Shown piece by piece: positions 35,236 through 46,130 of a DNA stretch of 64,000 bases. Location of the stretch: contig NZ_FOAN01000006.1 of NCBI RefSeq assembly GCF_900109525.1, forward strand, positions 62,001 to 126,000, given 5' to 3'. Positions within the stretch are counted from its first letter, which is position 1. Every line of letters begins with the position of its first letter. This DNA is from Allobosea lupini. GTDB taxonomy: Bacteria; Pseudomonadota; Alphaproteobacteria; Rhizobiales; Beijerinckiaceae. The notes under the pieces are model-generated. The model searched no databases. It was not told the DNA's origin and was given only the letters and a program-made list of their open reading frames with translations. Position numbers and translations under genes: made by a program.

Positions 35236-35312
35236 GGCGGGGTAGCTCAGCTGGTTAGAGCAGCGGAATCATAATCCGCGTGTCGGGGGTTCGAGTCCCT
35301 CTCCCGCTACCA
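35236..35312 (+). tRNA. tRNA-Met (anticodon CAT, elongator type)
   Basis: A 77-base cloverleaf. The acceptor arm GGCGGGG pairs with TCCCGCT (with G-U ends), the D arm is GCTC-AGCTGGTTA-GAGC, the anticodon loop is in GCGGAATCATAATCCGC, the T arm is GGGGG-TTCGAGT-CCCTC, and CCA is encoded. The first base pair is G-U rather than the unpaired C-A type of initiator tRNA, and the anticodon stem lacks the three consecutive G-C pairs of initiators, so elongator Met is preferred. A lysidine-modified tRNA-Ile2 is less likely. Confidence 0.92.
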
Positions 35313-35434
35313 TCTTGCCCCCCGAGGCTTTCTGGTCGGGAAGTGGTCGCCTCCGATCAGGTTCGTTCGACGAGTGCACCAGCTCGACACTCTGCCCGGT
35401 TGAAATCGAGGTTGCCGTCCCCAACTGCGTCGGG

Positions 35435-36382
35435 ATGTCCCCGATATCAGACAATCTCACGAGCCGACCGAAACGGGCCCTGCTGCTGCGCAATCCAAAG
35501 GCGCGCCGCGGCCAGGAGTCGATCGACCCCCTTCTCGATCGCCTGAAGGATGGCGGGCTCGACGTCACCGTCGAAACCTTCGAAGCCCTACCGGAAATCG
35601 CGCGCGACATCGTGCGCCTGCGCCACAGGGCGGATCTCGTCATCGTTTGCGGCGGCGACGGCTCCGTGTCGTCGGCTGCGCTCGCAGCGATGGAAAGCGG
35701 CCTGCCGCTCGGCATCATCCCGATGGGAACGGCAAATGACCTGGCGCGCACGCTCGACATACCGATGGATCTCGTCGGCGCGGCAGACATCATCGCTCGC
35801 GGCGAGATACGCCAGGTCGACGTCGGTACGGTCAACGGCTACGCCTTCTTCAACGTCGCCAGCATCGGGTTGAGCAGCGAGCTGGCGCAAAGCCTCGACC
35901 CGGTGCTGAAGAAGCGGTTCGGGAGACTGGGCTACGCCGTGGCCGCCATGAAGGTCATGACAGGCGCATCGCGTTTCAAGGCCAAGATCACGGAGAAGGG
36001 GCAGACGACCGACGTCGAGACCTACCAGATCGCCGTGGGCAACGGCCGGCACTATGGCGGCGGCAACGTGGTCGAGGAGAATGCCGAGATCGATGACGGG
36101 CATCTCGATCTCTACAGCCTGGAGATGACGAATCTCTGGAAACTGGCGCTGATGCTGCGTTCGTTCCGGTCGGGAACTCACGGTGCATGGCGCGAGGTCC
36201 GCACGGCGAAATGCGTCGAGTTCGATATCGAGACGAGGAAGCCGATGCCGGTGAACACCGATGGCGAAATCGTCACCGCCACGCCAGCGCGTTTCAAAGT
36301 TCATCCGAAGGCCGTTTCGATCTTTGCGCCAGGCGCGCATGAGCGTTCGGACATCGCTCGGCCGGCGCTGTATCACCGCTGA
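35435..36382 (+). CDS. diacylglycerol kinase-like lipid kinase (YegS/BmrU family)
   Basis: A 315-residue protein with the DAGK catalytic domain. It has RALLLRNPKARRG at the start, the nucleotide-binding VIVCGGDGSVSSAALAAM at about residues 70-87, and LGIIPMGTANDLARTLDIP, the conserved GTxND motif. The C-terminal beta-sandwich has GNGRHYGGGNVVEENAEIDDGHLDLYSL. The family phosphorylates diacylglycerol, phosphatidylglycerol or sphingoid bases on the cytoplasmic membrane face. I chose the ATG at MSPISDN, although its ribosome binding site is weak; an in-frame ATG near the tRNA end seems too early. It stands alone after tRNA-Met. Confidence 0.87.
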   Translation: MSPISDNLTSRPKRALLLRNPKARRGQESIDPLLDRLKDGGLDVTVETFEALPEIARDIVRLRHRADLVIVCGGDGSVSSAALAAMESGLPLGIIPMGTANDLARTLDIPMDLVGAADIIARGEIRQVDVGTVNGYAFFNVASIGLSSELAQSLDPVLKKRFGRLGYAVAAMKVMTGASRFKAKITEKGQTTDVETYQIAVGNGRHYGGGNVVEENAEIDDGHLDLYSLEMTNLWKLALMLRSFRSGTHGAWREVRTAKCVEFDIETRKPMPVNTDGEIVTATPARFKVHPKAVSIFAPGAHERSDIARPALYHR

Positions 36383-36422
36383 CCCCACGGTAAAACAGGC
36401 ATGGCCACGATCGAGGCCGGCG

Positions 36423-37358
36423 TCAGCCAGCCTCTGTGGCGCGTGTCCCATCGGCTTGCCGCAGCGCGCCGGCCGATTGCCGCACCACCTCCGCGATCTG
36501 CGACAGCTGCTTCGCCAGCGGGCTGGTCTTGCGCCAGACCATGCCGATCGTCCTGGACGGCTCCGGCGCCCTGAAATGCGTGATCGCGACGCAGGCCGAG
36601 CGCGTCTCGACCGCCACCGCCATTTCCGGGATCAGCGTGACGCCGAGCCCGGCATCGACCATCTGCACCAGCGTCGAGAGGGAGCTGGCGTCGAGCAGGT
36701 CGCGCGACTGCACCGTCCGCGGCTTGGTGCTGCAGAACGACAGCGCCTGGTCGCGGAAGCAATGCCCCTCCTCCAGCAGCAGCAGCCGCATCTCGCGCAG
36801 CGCCTCGCGGTCCGGGGCCGGCTTGCCCTCGTCCGAACGCGGCCGCACCAAGACGAAGCGCTCGGTGAACAGCGCGACCTCGGTCAGCGACGGCTCCGAC
36901 ACCGGCAGGGCGACGATCGCCATGTCCAGCCGCCCCTCGCTCAGCTCCTGCACCAGCTTCGGCGTCAGCGTCTCGCGCACATTGAGGTCGAGCTCGCCAT
37001 GCAGGCGGGTGAGATCGCTGATCAGGCCGGGCAGTAGATAGGGCGCAACCGTCGGGATCACGCCGATGCGCAGGCGCGTGACTTGCCCGTCTCGCGAGGT
37101 GTGCGCATAGCCTTCGAGCTCGTCGAGCGAGCGCAGCACGTCCCTGGCCCGCGCCGCGATCTCCTCGCCGAAGCGCGTCAGCCGGACCTGGCGCCTGTCG
37201 CGTTCGAACAGCCCGCCGCCCAGTTCCTCCTCCAACGCCTTGATCTGCTGTGACAAGGCCGGCTGCGAGATCGCGCAGGCCTCGGCCGCGCGGCCGAAAT
37301 GGCCGTGCCGCGCCAGCGCCTCGAAATAGCGCAGCTGCTTGAAGGTCAGGTTTGTCAT
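36423..37358 (-). CDS. oxyR: hydrogen peroxide-sensing LysR-type regulator OxyR
   Basis: A 311-residue LysR-type protein with an N-terminal winged HTH (LRYFEALARHGHFGRAAEACAIS, then QPALSQQIKALEEELG). The effector domain carries the OxyR peroxide switch: EEGHCFRDQALSFC, with C200 and C209 corresponding to C199 and C208 of E. coli. Oxidation to a disulfide turns OxyR into an activator. It is divergent from katG with a 99-bp gap, the classic OxyR target arrangement. The start ATG is the natural one for the family. Confidence 0.95.
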   Translation of the reverse strand: MTNLTFKQLRYFEALARHGHFGRAAEACAISQPALSQQIKALEEELGGGLFERDRRQVRLTRFGEEIAARARDVLRSLDELEGYAHTSRDGQVTRLRIGVIPTVAPYLLPGLISDLTRLHGELDLNVRETLTPKLVQELSEGRLDMAIVALPVSEPSLTEVALFTERFVLVRPRSDEGKPAPDREALREMRLLLLEEGHCFRDQALSFCSTKPRTVQSRDLLDASSLSTLVQMVDAGLGVTLIPEMAVAVETRSACVAITHFRAPEPSRTIGMVWRKTSPLAKQLSQIAEVVRQSAGALRQADGTRATEAG

Positions 37359-37369
37359 AATCCCAGCTT

Positions 37370-37380
37370 ATCGTCGCGAT
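37370..37380. promoter_or_regulatory. candidate OxyR site in the oxyR-katG gap
   Basis: ATCG-TCG-CGAT is a perfect inverted repeat just upstream of oxyR, followed by AAAATCGGAATT at about one-turn spacing. LysR-type proteins bind such dyads between divergent genes. The match to the long E. coli OxyR consensus is only partial. Confidence 0.4.
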
Positions 37381-37397
37381 CAGAAAATCGGAATTAA

Positions 37398-39722
<2,325 letters not shown>

Positions 39723-39739
39723 CGCCGAGGAAACCGGCC

Positions 39740-39764
39740 GCCCGGCGTGATCGCCACGCCGGGC
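39740..39764 (+). terminator. hairpin after katG
   Basis: GCCCGGCGTG-ATCGC-CACGCCGGGC is a perfect ten-base stem starting 18 bases after the katG stop. It is followed by GCAAAAAGG rather than a T-run, so it may work as a stability hairpin or weak terminator. Confidence 0.6.
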
Positions 39765-40015
39765 GCAAAAAGGTGGCCGCGCCCGCAAAGTGCGCGGCAC
39801 GTTCCTCAATGTAAGTGGAGAAGAGATTCAAGAACAGAATTCATAAGATCTCTCGAAACAGTAGATCGACCCAGACGCCTGCCAGTATCGATAAGCTCGC
39901 TCTTCATCACCGAATACAGCGCAGTCGCCTGTTATAGCGAGCGAGCCATAGCTTCACAATTCGTTCATGTTTCCTGTGGTCAGCTCTACGAAGGGCGACA
40001 CCAAGGAGAGAAACC

Positions 40016-40261
40016 ATGAACCGACGTTCATTCATCGCCACGCTGTGTGGTGGACTCGCCGCGAGCGCCGCGGGTGTGAGCCTAGCGAGCGCGCCGGTCG
40101 CCGCCGCCTCGCTTGCACCGGAGAACGCGGCCCGGCTCGACGCGGCTCCCGCCGAGTTCAGCCAGTACTGGCGCCGTCCGCGCCGTCGCCGGACGGTCTG
40201 CTCGGTCCGACGCAACCGCTACGGCCGTCGCGTGCGCGTTTGCCGGACCGTCTATTACTGA
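40016..40261 (+). CDS. small exported protein with RR leader and Arg-rich tail (paralog C)
   Basis: An 81-residue protein with AAGGAGAG before the ATG. The leader MNRRSFIATLCGGLAASAAG is the same type as in the proteins at 22646 and 24660. The short middle ends APAEFSQYW, aligning with TDADFSQ of the others. The tail (WRRPRRRRTVCSVRRNRY, then GRRVRVCRTVYY) is very basic and holds two Cys that could form a disulfide after export. It stands alone after katG with an AT-richer 290-bp upstream region. Function unknown; it is the third and most divergent member of this family in the window. Confidence 0.75.
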   Translation: MNRRSFIATLCGGLAASAAGVSLASAPVAAASLAPENAARLDAAPAEFSQYWRRPRRRRTVCSVRRNRYGRRVRVCRTVYY

Positions 40262-40267
40262 CGACAT

Positions 40268-40292
40268 CGCCCCGGCCATAAGGGCCGGGGCG
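40268..40292 (+). terminator. hairpin after small protein C
   Basis: CGCCCCGGCC-ATAAG-GGCCGGGGCG is a perfect ten-base stem seven bases after the stop codon, the likely end of this transcript. Confidence 0.65.
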
Positions 40293-40388
40293 CTCCCCCG
40301 TGTGACCCAACCGCACCAGGGCAGGGTCTATGTCGCGGCGGCGGCATCCGCCCTATCATGACCATGGGTCATGATAGGAGTCGCGAGC

Positions 40389-40733
40389 ATGAACCATATC
40401 GCAGGGATTGCCGCCTTCGCCGGATTTGCGATCACCGTACTGCCGGCGCAGGCGACCGAATGGATCGGGCGCTGGGGCGCGCCGGGCTGCAGCGCCGACG
40501 ACACGGTGATCGGCCTCGACGCCAAGGAGCTTGACTTCTCGACATTCGAGGCGAGTTGCCGAACGCTGCGCGCCGAGCGCCGGCGGGACGTCTACGAAAT
40601 CGCCGGGGAATGTCATGGCGAAGGCCGGCCCATGCGGGTCTTCTTCACCGTCCGTGTCGATGGCGACACGCTCTCCTTCATCCGCCAGCGCGGCTTCGAT
40701 TTCAGCCCGAAGCGTTTCCGGCGCTGCCGCTGA
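40389..40733 (+). CDS. small secreted protein of unknown function
   Basis: A 114-residue protein with a signal peptide (NHIAGIAAFAGFAITVLPAQA, about residues 2-22) and AGGAG before the ATG. The mature part has four Cys (GCSADD, ASCRTL, GECHGEG and the C-terminal RRCR) that could make two disulfides in the periplasm, and short beta-strand-like stretches (RVFFTVRVDGDTLSFIRQRG). No family recognised. Its last 32 bases overlap the end of the convergent ccoS, an unusually tight convergent overlap. Confidence 0.7.
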   Translation: MNHIAGIAAFAGFAITVLPAQATEWIGRWGAPGCSADDTVIGLDAKELDFSTFEASCRTLRAERRRDVYEIAGECHGEGRPMRVFFTVRVDGDTLSFIRQRGFDFSPKRFRRCR

Positions 40734-40896
40734 CACCACCTCGCGGCCCTGCCTGCGCATCGTCATCCTGCAGCACCCGCCAGGCCGCGCCGTCGAGATC
40801 GGCGTACTGGCCGCTGCGCATGCACCAGAAGAAGGCACCGAGGCCTAGAAGCCCGAGGCCGAGCGCCAGCGGGAACAGAATCACGATGATGTTCAT
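40702..40896 (-). CDS. ccoS: cbb3 oxidase maturation protein CcoS
   Basis: A 64-residue single-pass protein; MNIIVILFPLALGLGLLGLGAFFWCMRSGQYADLDGAAWRVL is typical of CcoS (FixS), with its membrane helix and the GQYxDLxxxxxxxL motif. CcoS is needed for haem and copper insertion into the cbb3 oxidase. It overlaps the end of ccoI by ATGA. The C-terminus is longer than usual and overlaps the end of the convergent secreted-protein gene. Confidence 0.9.
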   Translation of the reverse strand: MNIIVILFPLALGLGLLGLGAFFWCMRSGQYADLDGAAWRVLQDDDAQAGPRGGVSGSAGNASG

Positions 40897-43082
40897 GACT
40901 GCGCCTCCCCCGCTGCACGGGCGCGCAACGCATTCAGCGTCACCACCAGCGAGGAGCCGGACATGGCGACGGCGGCGACCAGCGGCGTCGCCAGCCCGGC
41001 GATGGCAATCGGCACCGCGACCGCATTGTAGAGCACGGCGAACCAGAGGTTCTGCAGCATCAACCCGCGCGCCTTGCGGGCGATTCCCAGCGCCGCAGCG
41101 ACCGGCGCCAGGCTCTCGCCGAGGAAGACGATGGCGGCGGCCGCCTGCGCCAGATGCGTGGCGCTGACCGGCGAGAGCGAGACATGCGCGCCCGCCAGCG
41201 CCGGCGCGTCGTTGAGCCCGTCGCCGACCATCAGCACCTTATGGCCATCAGCCGCCATCTTTTCGAGCAAAGCGAGCTTGTCGCCCGGCAGCAAGCCGGC
41301 ATGCAGCTCGGTGACGCAGAGTTCGGCGGCGATCGGCGCCACCGCCTCGAAGCGGTCGCCGGAGAGGATCGCGACCTGAAGCCCGGCCTTGCGCAGAGCC
41401 GCGATGGTCTCGCGCGCCTGCGGGCGCAGCGCCTGCCCGAGCGCCAGCACGGTGCGGAAGGTGCCACGGCGATAGGCGATCAGCGAGGCGCCGGGATGCA
41501 GCGCCGCGACCATGGCCGCCTCTGCCTGCGCGCCGCAGAAGGCGACGCTGCCGAGACGCCGCTCATTGCCGCCCTGCCCCACGCAAAGACCTTGCCCCTT
41601 TTCCTCGTGCACATCCTCCGCCGCACGCGAAACACCGAGCGCCCTTGCGAGTGCCTGCGCCAGCGGATGCCCGCTCGCCGCCGCGAGCGCGCCGATCTCG
41701 GCTCGCCGCTCGGCCGGCAGCGCCTCGGGATTGAGGATCTCCGGCTCCGGCAGGGTCAGCGTGCCGGTCTTGTCGAAGACGGCGATATCGGCCTCGGCCA
41801 GGCGCTCCAGCGCATCGCCCTGCTTCAGCATGATCTTGCGCCTGAACAGGGCGGAGGCCGCGACGACCTGCACGGCCGGGATGGCAAGGCCGAGCGCGCA
41901 GGGGCAGGTGATGATCAGCACGGTGACGGCGATCATCAGCGCTTCCGGCCAGGACAGGCCGAAGGCCAGCCAGCCGAGGAAGGTCGAGGCCGCCAGCGTG
42001 TGCACCACCGGGGCATAGAGCCGCGCGGCGCGGTCGGAGAGGCGGACATAGCGCGAGCGGTTGCCGACCGCCTGCTCCATCAGCCGGTCGATCTCGTCGA
42101 GCAGAGTGCCCTGCCCGGCCGCCTTGACCCGCACGGTCAGAGTGCCGGTGAGGTTCAGCGTGCCGGCATGGACGCGCTCGCCCTGCCCGATGGCGACCGG
42201 TGCGGTCTCGCCGGTGACGAGGCTCTGGTCGAGTTCGGACCAGCCGGTCTCGACGATGCCGTCTACGGAGACCCGCTCGCCCGGCCGCACCAGCACGAGA
42301 TCGCCCGGTGCGATCGCGGCGATCGGCATCACCGTCGTGCTGCCGTCGGCGGCGAGCCTCGTCGCGGTCTCGGCCTTGAGCGCGGCGAGATTTCCGGCGA
42401 GATCGCGGGTGCGCCGCCGCATCAATTGGTCGAGATAACGCCCGATCAAAAGGAAGAAGAGTAGCATCACCACGCCGTCGAAATAGGCGTGGCGGCCATG
42501 GTTCCAGGTCTCGGCGACCGACATGACCAGCGCGAGGACGACGCCGATGGTGATCGGCACGTCCATGTTGACGGCGCCGGCCTTCAGCGCCCTCAGCGCG
42601 CTCTCGAAAAAGGGCCGGCCGGCATAGGCCGCGGTCGGTAGCGCGATCAGGGCGGAGAGCCAGTGGAAGAAGTCGCGCGTCGTCGGGTCGATATCGCCCG
42701 CATTGCCAGACCAGACCGCGACCGAGAGCAGCATGATGTTCATCGAGGCGAAGCCGGCGACGCCGAGCGCGCGTAGGAGATAGCGCTCCTCGCTCGCGGC
42801 TCCCGCCTCCTGGCGCTCCGGCGTGAAGGGATAGGCCTTGAAGCCGAGCGCGGCGAGCTTCTCGACCACCGCCTCCGGACGCAGCAGCGCCTCGCGCCAT
42901 TCAACCGAGACGCGCTTCAGCGCCAGGTTGACGCGTGCGCCCAAAATGGCGGGCTCGCGGGCGAGCCCGCCCTCGATCGCCTGCATGCAGCCGGCGCAGC
43001 GTATCCCGTCGACCGCCAGCTCCATGCTGGCGATACCATCGTCGCGATGGCGCACGAAGACGGAGAGGTCCTGCGCCGCCAT
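40893..43082 (-). CDS. ccoI: copper-translocating P1B-type ATPase CcoI (FixI)
   Basis: The 729-residue pump exports copper to the periplasm for cbb3 oxidase maturation. The N-terminal metal-binding CAGC (C29, C32) is present, with eight membrane helices, the A-domain TGE at 290-292, the intramembrane CPC at 393-395, the phosphorylation site DKTGTLT at 437-443, and GDGLNDAPAL in the P domain. The extra helices and location between ccoH and ccoS mark it as CcoI rather than CopA. The start lies one base after the ccoH stop. Confidence 0.95.
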   Translation of the reverse strand: MAAQDLSVFVRHRDDGIASMELAVDGIRCAGCMQAIEGGLAREPAILGARVNLALKRVSVEWREALLRPEAVVEKLAALGFKAYPFTPERQEAGAASEERYLLRALGVAGFASMNIMLLSVAVWSGNAGDIDPTTRDFFHWLSALIALPTAAYAGRPFFESALRALKAGAVNMDVPITIGVVLALVMSVAETWNHGRHAYFDGVVMLLFFLLIGRYLDQLMRRRTRDLAGNLAALKAETATRLAADGSTTVMPIAAIAPGDLVLVRPGERVSVDGIVETGWSELDQSLVTGETAPVAIGQGERVHAGTLNLTGTLTVRVKAAGQGTLLDEIDRLMEQAVGNRSRYVRLSDRAARLYAPVVHTLAASTFLGWLAFGLSWPEALMIAVTVLIITCPCALGLAIPAVQVVAASALFRRKIMLKQGDALERLAEADIAVFDKTGTLTLPEPEILNPEALPAERRAEIGALAAASGHPLAQALARALGVSRAAEDVHEEKGQGLCVGQGGNERRLGSVAFCGAQAEAAMVAALHPGASLIAYRRGTFRTVLALGQALRPQARETIAALRKAGLQVAILSGDRFEAVAPIAAELCVTELHAGLLPGDKLALLEKMAADGHKVLMVGDGLNDAPALAGAHVSLSPVSATHLAQAAAAIVFLGESLAPVAAALGIARKARGLMLQNLWFAVLYNAVAVPIAIAGLATPLVAAVAMSGSSLVVTLNALRARAAGEAQS

Positions 43083-43083
43083 C

Positions 43084-43602
43084 TCAGCGCTCCAGAGTGA
43101 CGCGGCTGCGCGAGACGAAGACGACCTCCTCGCCGCGCCTGACCTGTAGCTCGAGGATCCAGGAGCCGGCCTCGATCGTCTCGAAGCGGGCCTCGTAGCG
43201 CCCCGGCCGGCTCTCGCTCAGCGAAAGGTCATGGTCGCGAGCTGAGGTCGCTGGGTGACGCAGACGAGCGCTGGTGGCGAGCCCGGCGAGCGGCCCGCCG
43301 CTGCGATCGGCCAGGGTGACGGCGAGCGTCGCGCCGTCGGCCTGCCGGGCCAGCGTCGTGGAGGCGGACCAGCCGCGCGCATCGCGCTCGTGCTGGCGGG
43401 CGATCTCCTCGTTGAAGCGCTGGCTCGCCTCATAGGCGCTGCGGGTCTCGACGCCCGGCATGGTCCGCAGCGCCATCGTCAGGATGGTCGCATTGACCGA
43501 GACGATAACGCCGAAGAACAGGATCAGCATGGCAGCGACCATGCCGCCGGTCAGCTGGAAAGGTTGGCGCGGTGCAGCCGGAGCCGGATTCTCATAGGGC
43601 AT
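43084..43602 (-). CDS. ccoH: cbb3 oxidase assembly protein CcoH (FixH)
   Basis: The 172-residue FixH-family protein has one N-terminal membrane helix (MVAAMLILFFGVIVSVNATI) and the family sequence VETRSAYEASQRFNEEIARQHERDARGW. A periplasmic beta-sandwich (about residues 65-170) follows. FixH stabilises the cbb3 complex during assembly. Two starts are equally served by GGAG sites: this ATG and one 24 bases earlier (43626) that overlaps the ccoG stop as ATGA. I took the one giving the usual length before the helix. Confidence 0.88.
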   Translation of the reverse strand: MPYENPAPAAPRQPFQLTGGMVAAMLILFFGVIVSVNATILTMALRTMPGVETRSAYEASQRFNEEIARQHERDARGWSASTTLARQADGATLAVTLADRSGGPLAGLATSARLRHPATSARDHDLSLSESRPGRYEARFETIEAGSWILELQVRRGEEVVFVSRSRVTLER

Positions 43603-43622
43603 GATGATGACTCCGCAGCAGC

Positions 43623-45077
43623 TCATCGATGGGTCTCCGGCGCCATGAAATGGTCGTCGGCTCGCACCGTCTCGCCGGCAAAGAGATCGGAAGCGGTGAT
43701 GGTGATCACCTGCGAGGCCGCGAGCGGCACGCCGGCCGGGACGGTGACGAGCACGCGCACCTCGCGCGAGGAATCGGGATCGACGGTGACGACTGGCCGA
43801 AGATCGGCACTCGGCGAGGCTCCGACCGCCTCGATCCTGACGCCGGGCAGGCCGGAGACGGTCAGGGCGAAGGGCCGATGCTCCGGACGCTTGTTGAGCA
43901 GGCGCACCGCATAGGCGTTGCGGATCGCCCCGTCGCTCAGGGTGACGAACAGCGGCGTGCGCTCATGCAGCACCGAGATGCCGGCGGTGCTGCGGGTCGC
44001 AAGCTGCCAGAGCATGGCACCGCCGACGATCGCGATCAGCGCCAGATAGATCAGGGTGCGCAGGCGCACCGGTCGGTAAATCGCGGCAAGCCCGGCCAGG
44101 CGGCGCTGGACATTGCCGTCGGTATCATAGGCGATCAGCCGGGTCGGTCGGCCGATCTTGGTCATCACGGTGTCGCAGGCGTCGATGCACAGGCCGCACT
44201 GGATGCAGTCGACCTGGGCGCCGTCGCGAATGTCGATCCCGGTCGGGCAGACCGCGACGCATTGGAAGCAATCGACGCAGTCGCCGGCAGGCGCGCCCTG
44301 CGCCCTGAGCCTTGCCGCCTGCTTCACCGAGACACGCGGCTCGCCGCGGTCGTAGCGATAGGTGACGTTGAGCGCTTCGTCGTCGGTCAGGGCCGCCTGG
44401 ATGCGCGGCCACGGGCACATATACTTGCAGACCTGCTCGCGCATGATCCCGGCGAGCGTGTAGGTGGTGAAGGTCAGGATCGCGATCCAGACATAGGCCG
44501 AAAGCGGCGCGGTGAAGGTCGCAAGCTCGCGCACCAAAGTCGGCGCATCCGCGAAGTAGAGCACCCAGGCGCCGCCGGTCCACCAGGCGATGACCAACCA
44601 GACCGCGTGCTTGGCGCCCTTGCGCCAGAGTGTGTCGAAGCCCCAGGGCTCGGCGTCGCGGCGCATGCGCTCGCGCCGGTCGCCCTCGAAAAAGCGCTCC
44701 ACCGAAAGGAAGAGGTCCGTCCAGACCGTCTGCGGGCAGAGATAGCCGCACCAGACCCGTCCGGCGACCGCATTCATCAGGAAGAGGACGAAGGCGGCCA
44801 GGATCAGGAGGCCGGTGAAATAGTAGACCTCCTGCGGCCAGATCTCGATGAAGAAGAAGTAGAAGCGGTTGTTGGCGATGTCGGCCAGGACCGCCTGGTT
44901 GGGGAGATACGGGCCGCGATCCCAGCGCAGGAAGGGCAGCAGGTAGTAGATGCCCAGGCACAGGAAGAGGATCAGCCACTTCGCGCGCCGGAACGGGCCC
45001 GCCACGCTCTGCGGATAGACCTTCCGCGACGCCGCAAAGAGCGGAATGTCGTCCTGGTCGGCCTCGGCGGTGCTCAC
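43623..45077 (-). CDS. ccoG: cupric reductase/ferredoxin-like CcoG (FixG, RdxA)
   Basis: A 484-residue membrane Fe-S protein with about five helices. CGYLCPQTVWTDLF is in the membrane part, two [4Fe-4S] motifs (CVDCFQCVAVCPTG and CIQCGLCIDACDTV) lie in the loop at about 260-300, and a C-terminal periplasmic Ig-like FixG domain follows. CcoG reduces Cu(II) to Cu(I) for delivery to cbb3. I chose a GTG start one base after the ccoP stop because GGAGGG is seven bases upstream; the in-frame ATG farther up is inside ccoP. Confidence 0.94.
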   Translation of the reverse strand: MSTAEADQDDIPLFAASRKVYPQSVAGPFRRAKWLILFLCLGIYYLLPFLRWDRGPYLPNQAVLADIANNRFYFFFIEIWPQEVYYFTGLLILAAFVLFLMNAVAGRVWCGYLCPQTVWTDLFLSVERFFEGDRRERMRRDAEPWGFDTLWRKGAKHAVWLVIAWWTGGAWVLYFADAPTLVRELATFTAPLSAYVWIAILTFTTYTLAGIMREQVCKYMCPWPRIQAALTDDEALNVTYRYDRGEPRVSVKQAARLRAQGAPAGDCVDCFQCVAVCPTGIDIRDGAQVDCIQCGLCIDACDTVMTKIGRPTRLIAYDTDGNVQRRLAGLAAIYRPVRLRTLIYLALIAIVGGAMLWQLATRSTAGISVLHERTPLFVTLSDGAIRNAYAVRLLNKRPEHRPFALTVSGLPGVRIEAVGASPSADLRPVVTVDPDSSREVRVLVTVPAGVPLAASQVITITASDLFAGETVRADDHFMAPETHR

Positions 45078-45078
45078 G

Positions 45079-45963
45079 CTACTGCCCTCCCCCCAGCGAG
45101 TGGACATAGACGGTCAGCGCCTTGATCGTGGTCTCGTCGAGACGTCCGGCCCAGGCCGGCATCACCCCGTTTCGGCTGTTGGCGATGGTCTCGGTCAGCG
45201 AGGCCATGTCCATGCCGTAGAGGCTGATCGCGTCGGTGAGGTTGGGCGCACCCAGCTCCTGATTGCCTTTGCCCGTAGCGCCATGGCAGGCAGCGCAATT
45301 GTCGGCGAAGACCTTGCGCCCGAGCTTGAGGTCCGCCTTCGGCTCGGTCGACAGGCCGGCAAGCTCGCGGACATGGCTGGCGACGGCAAGAATCTCCTCG
45401 CGCTTCAGCACGCCGTCGCGCCCGAAGGCGGGCATCTGGCTGACGCGGGTGTCGTTGTCGCCGGCAACGCGAATGCCATGGCGAATCGTCTGCTGGATCG
45501 CCGGGAGCGAGCCGCCCCAGAGCCAGTCGTCGTCGTTGAGGTTGGGATAGCCCCTGGCGCCGGCGCCGCCGACACCATGGCACGCCGCGCAATTGTCGCC
45601 GAAGGCGGCCTTGCCCTGCGCCATCGCGATCTGGAACAGTGTCGGATCGGCCTTGATCTGCGCAGGCGTGGCGTCCGTCATGCCGGCGGCCTGCGCCGCG
45701 CGCTGCGCCTTGAGCCTGGCCATGTCCGCGCCGATGTCGATACGGCTGGCGTAGCCGATCACGCCTTTGGTCGTGTCGGTCAAAAGCGGCCAGGCCGGAT
45801 AGACGATCCAGTAGCCGATGGACCAGACGATGGTGGCGTAGAAGATGCCGAGCCACCAGCGCGGCAGCGGCGTGTTGAGCTCGCGGATGCCGTCCCATTC
45901 ATGGCCGGTCGTCGGCATGCCTGTGGCGGCATCGACATGCGGATCCTCGTGCTTCTGGTCCAT
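45079..45963 (-). CDS. ccoP: cbb3 cytochrome c oxidase subunit III, CcoP (FixP)
   Basis: The 294-residue dihaem cytochrome c subunit has an N-terminal tail, one membrane helix (WWLGIFYATIVWSIGYWIVY at about 36-55), and two c-type haem sites CAACH at 125-129 and 223-227, with Met ligands in QMPAFG and VMPAW. It accepts electrons from soluble cytochrome c. It sits after ccoQ, with a three-base gap, and before ccoG. Confidence 0.97.
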   Translation of the reverse strand: MDQKHEDPHVDAATGMPTTGHEWDGIRELNTPLPRWWLGIFYATIVWSIGYWIVYPAWPLLTDTTKGVIGYASRIDIGADMARLKAQRAAQAAGMTDATPAQIKADPTLFQIAMAQGKAAFGDNCAACHGVGGAGARGYPNLNDDDWLWGGSLPAIQQTIRHGIRVAGDNDTRVSQMPAFGRDGVLKREEILAVASHVRELAGLSTEPKADLKLGRKVFADNCAACHGATGKGNQELGAPNLTDAISLYGMDMASLTETIANSRNGVMPAWAGRLDETTIKALTVYVHSLGGGQ

Positions 45964-45966
45964 CGG

Positions 45967-46122
45967 TCAGTCCTCGCGCAGCGGGTTGAGCGCGGCTTCT
46001 TCGAAACGGGCGCGGTTCTTCGGCCAGAAGGCGTAGACACAGACCCCGAGAAAGACGGCGACGAAGTAGAGGAGCCCGGCGGATTGGGCGAAGCCGGCGA
46101 GCCAGTGATAGGTGGTTTGCAT
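45967..46122 (-). CDS. ccoQ: cbb3 oxidase subunit IV, CcoQ (FixQ)
   Basis: A 51-residue protein: MQTTYHWLAGFAQSAG, then the hydrophobic helix LLYFVAVFLGVCVYAFWP and KNRARFEEAALNPLRED. The single helix followed by the WPKNRxRFxxAAxxPLxED tail is the CcoQ signature. CcoQ stabilises the oxidase. It lies between ccoO and ccoP with gaps of eight and three bases. Confidence 0.95.
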   Translation of the reverse strand: MQTTYHWLAGFAQSAGLLYFVAVFLGVCVYAFWPKNRARFEEAALNPLRED

Positions 46123-46130
46123 GGGTTGGC

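Noticed and set aside
35236..35312. tRNA with CAT anticodon as initiator tRNA or tRNA-Ile2
   Set aside because: No C-A mismatch at the first pair and no run of three G-C pairs in the anticodon stem as in initiators; overall sequence resembles elongator tRNA-Met.
35236..35434. tRNA-Met 3' end as an integration site for a mobile island
   Set aside because: No integrase, no repeated tRNA 3' end and no change in base composition follow; the next gene is an ordinary lipid kinase.
39747..40019. Small open frame between katG and small protein C
   Set aside because: It overlaps the katG hairpin and the ribosome binding site of the next gene, and has no coherent protein pattern.
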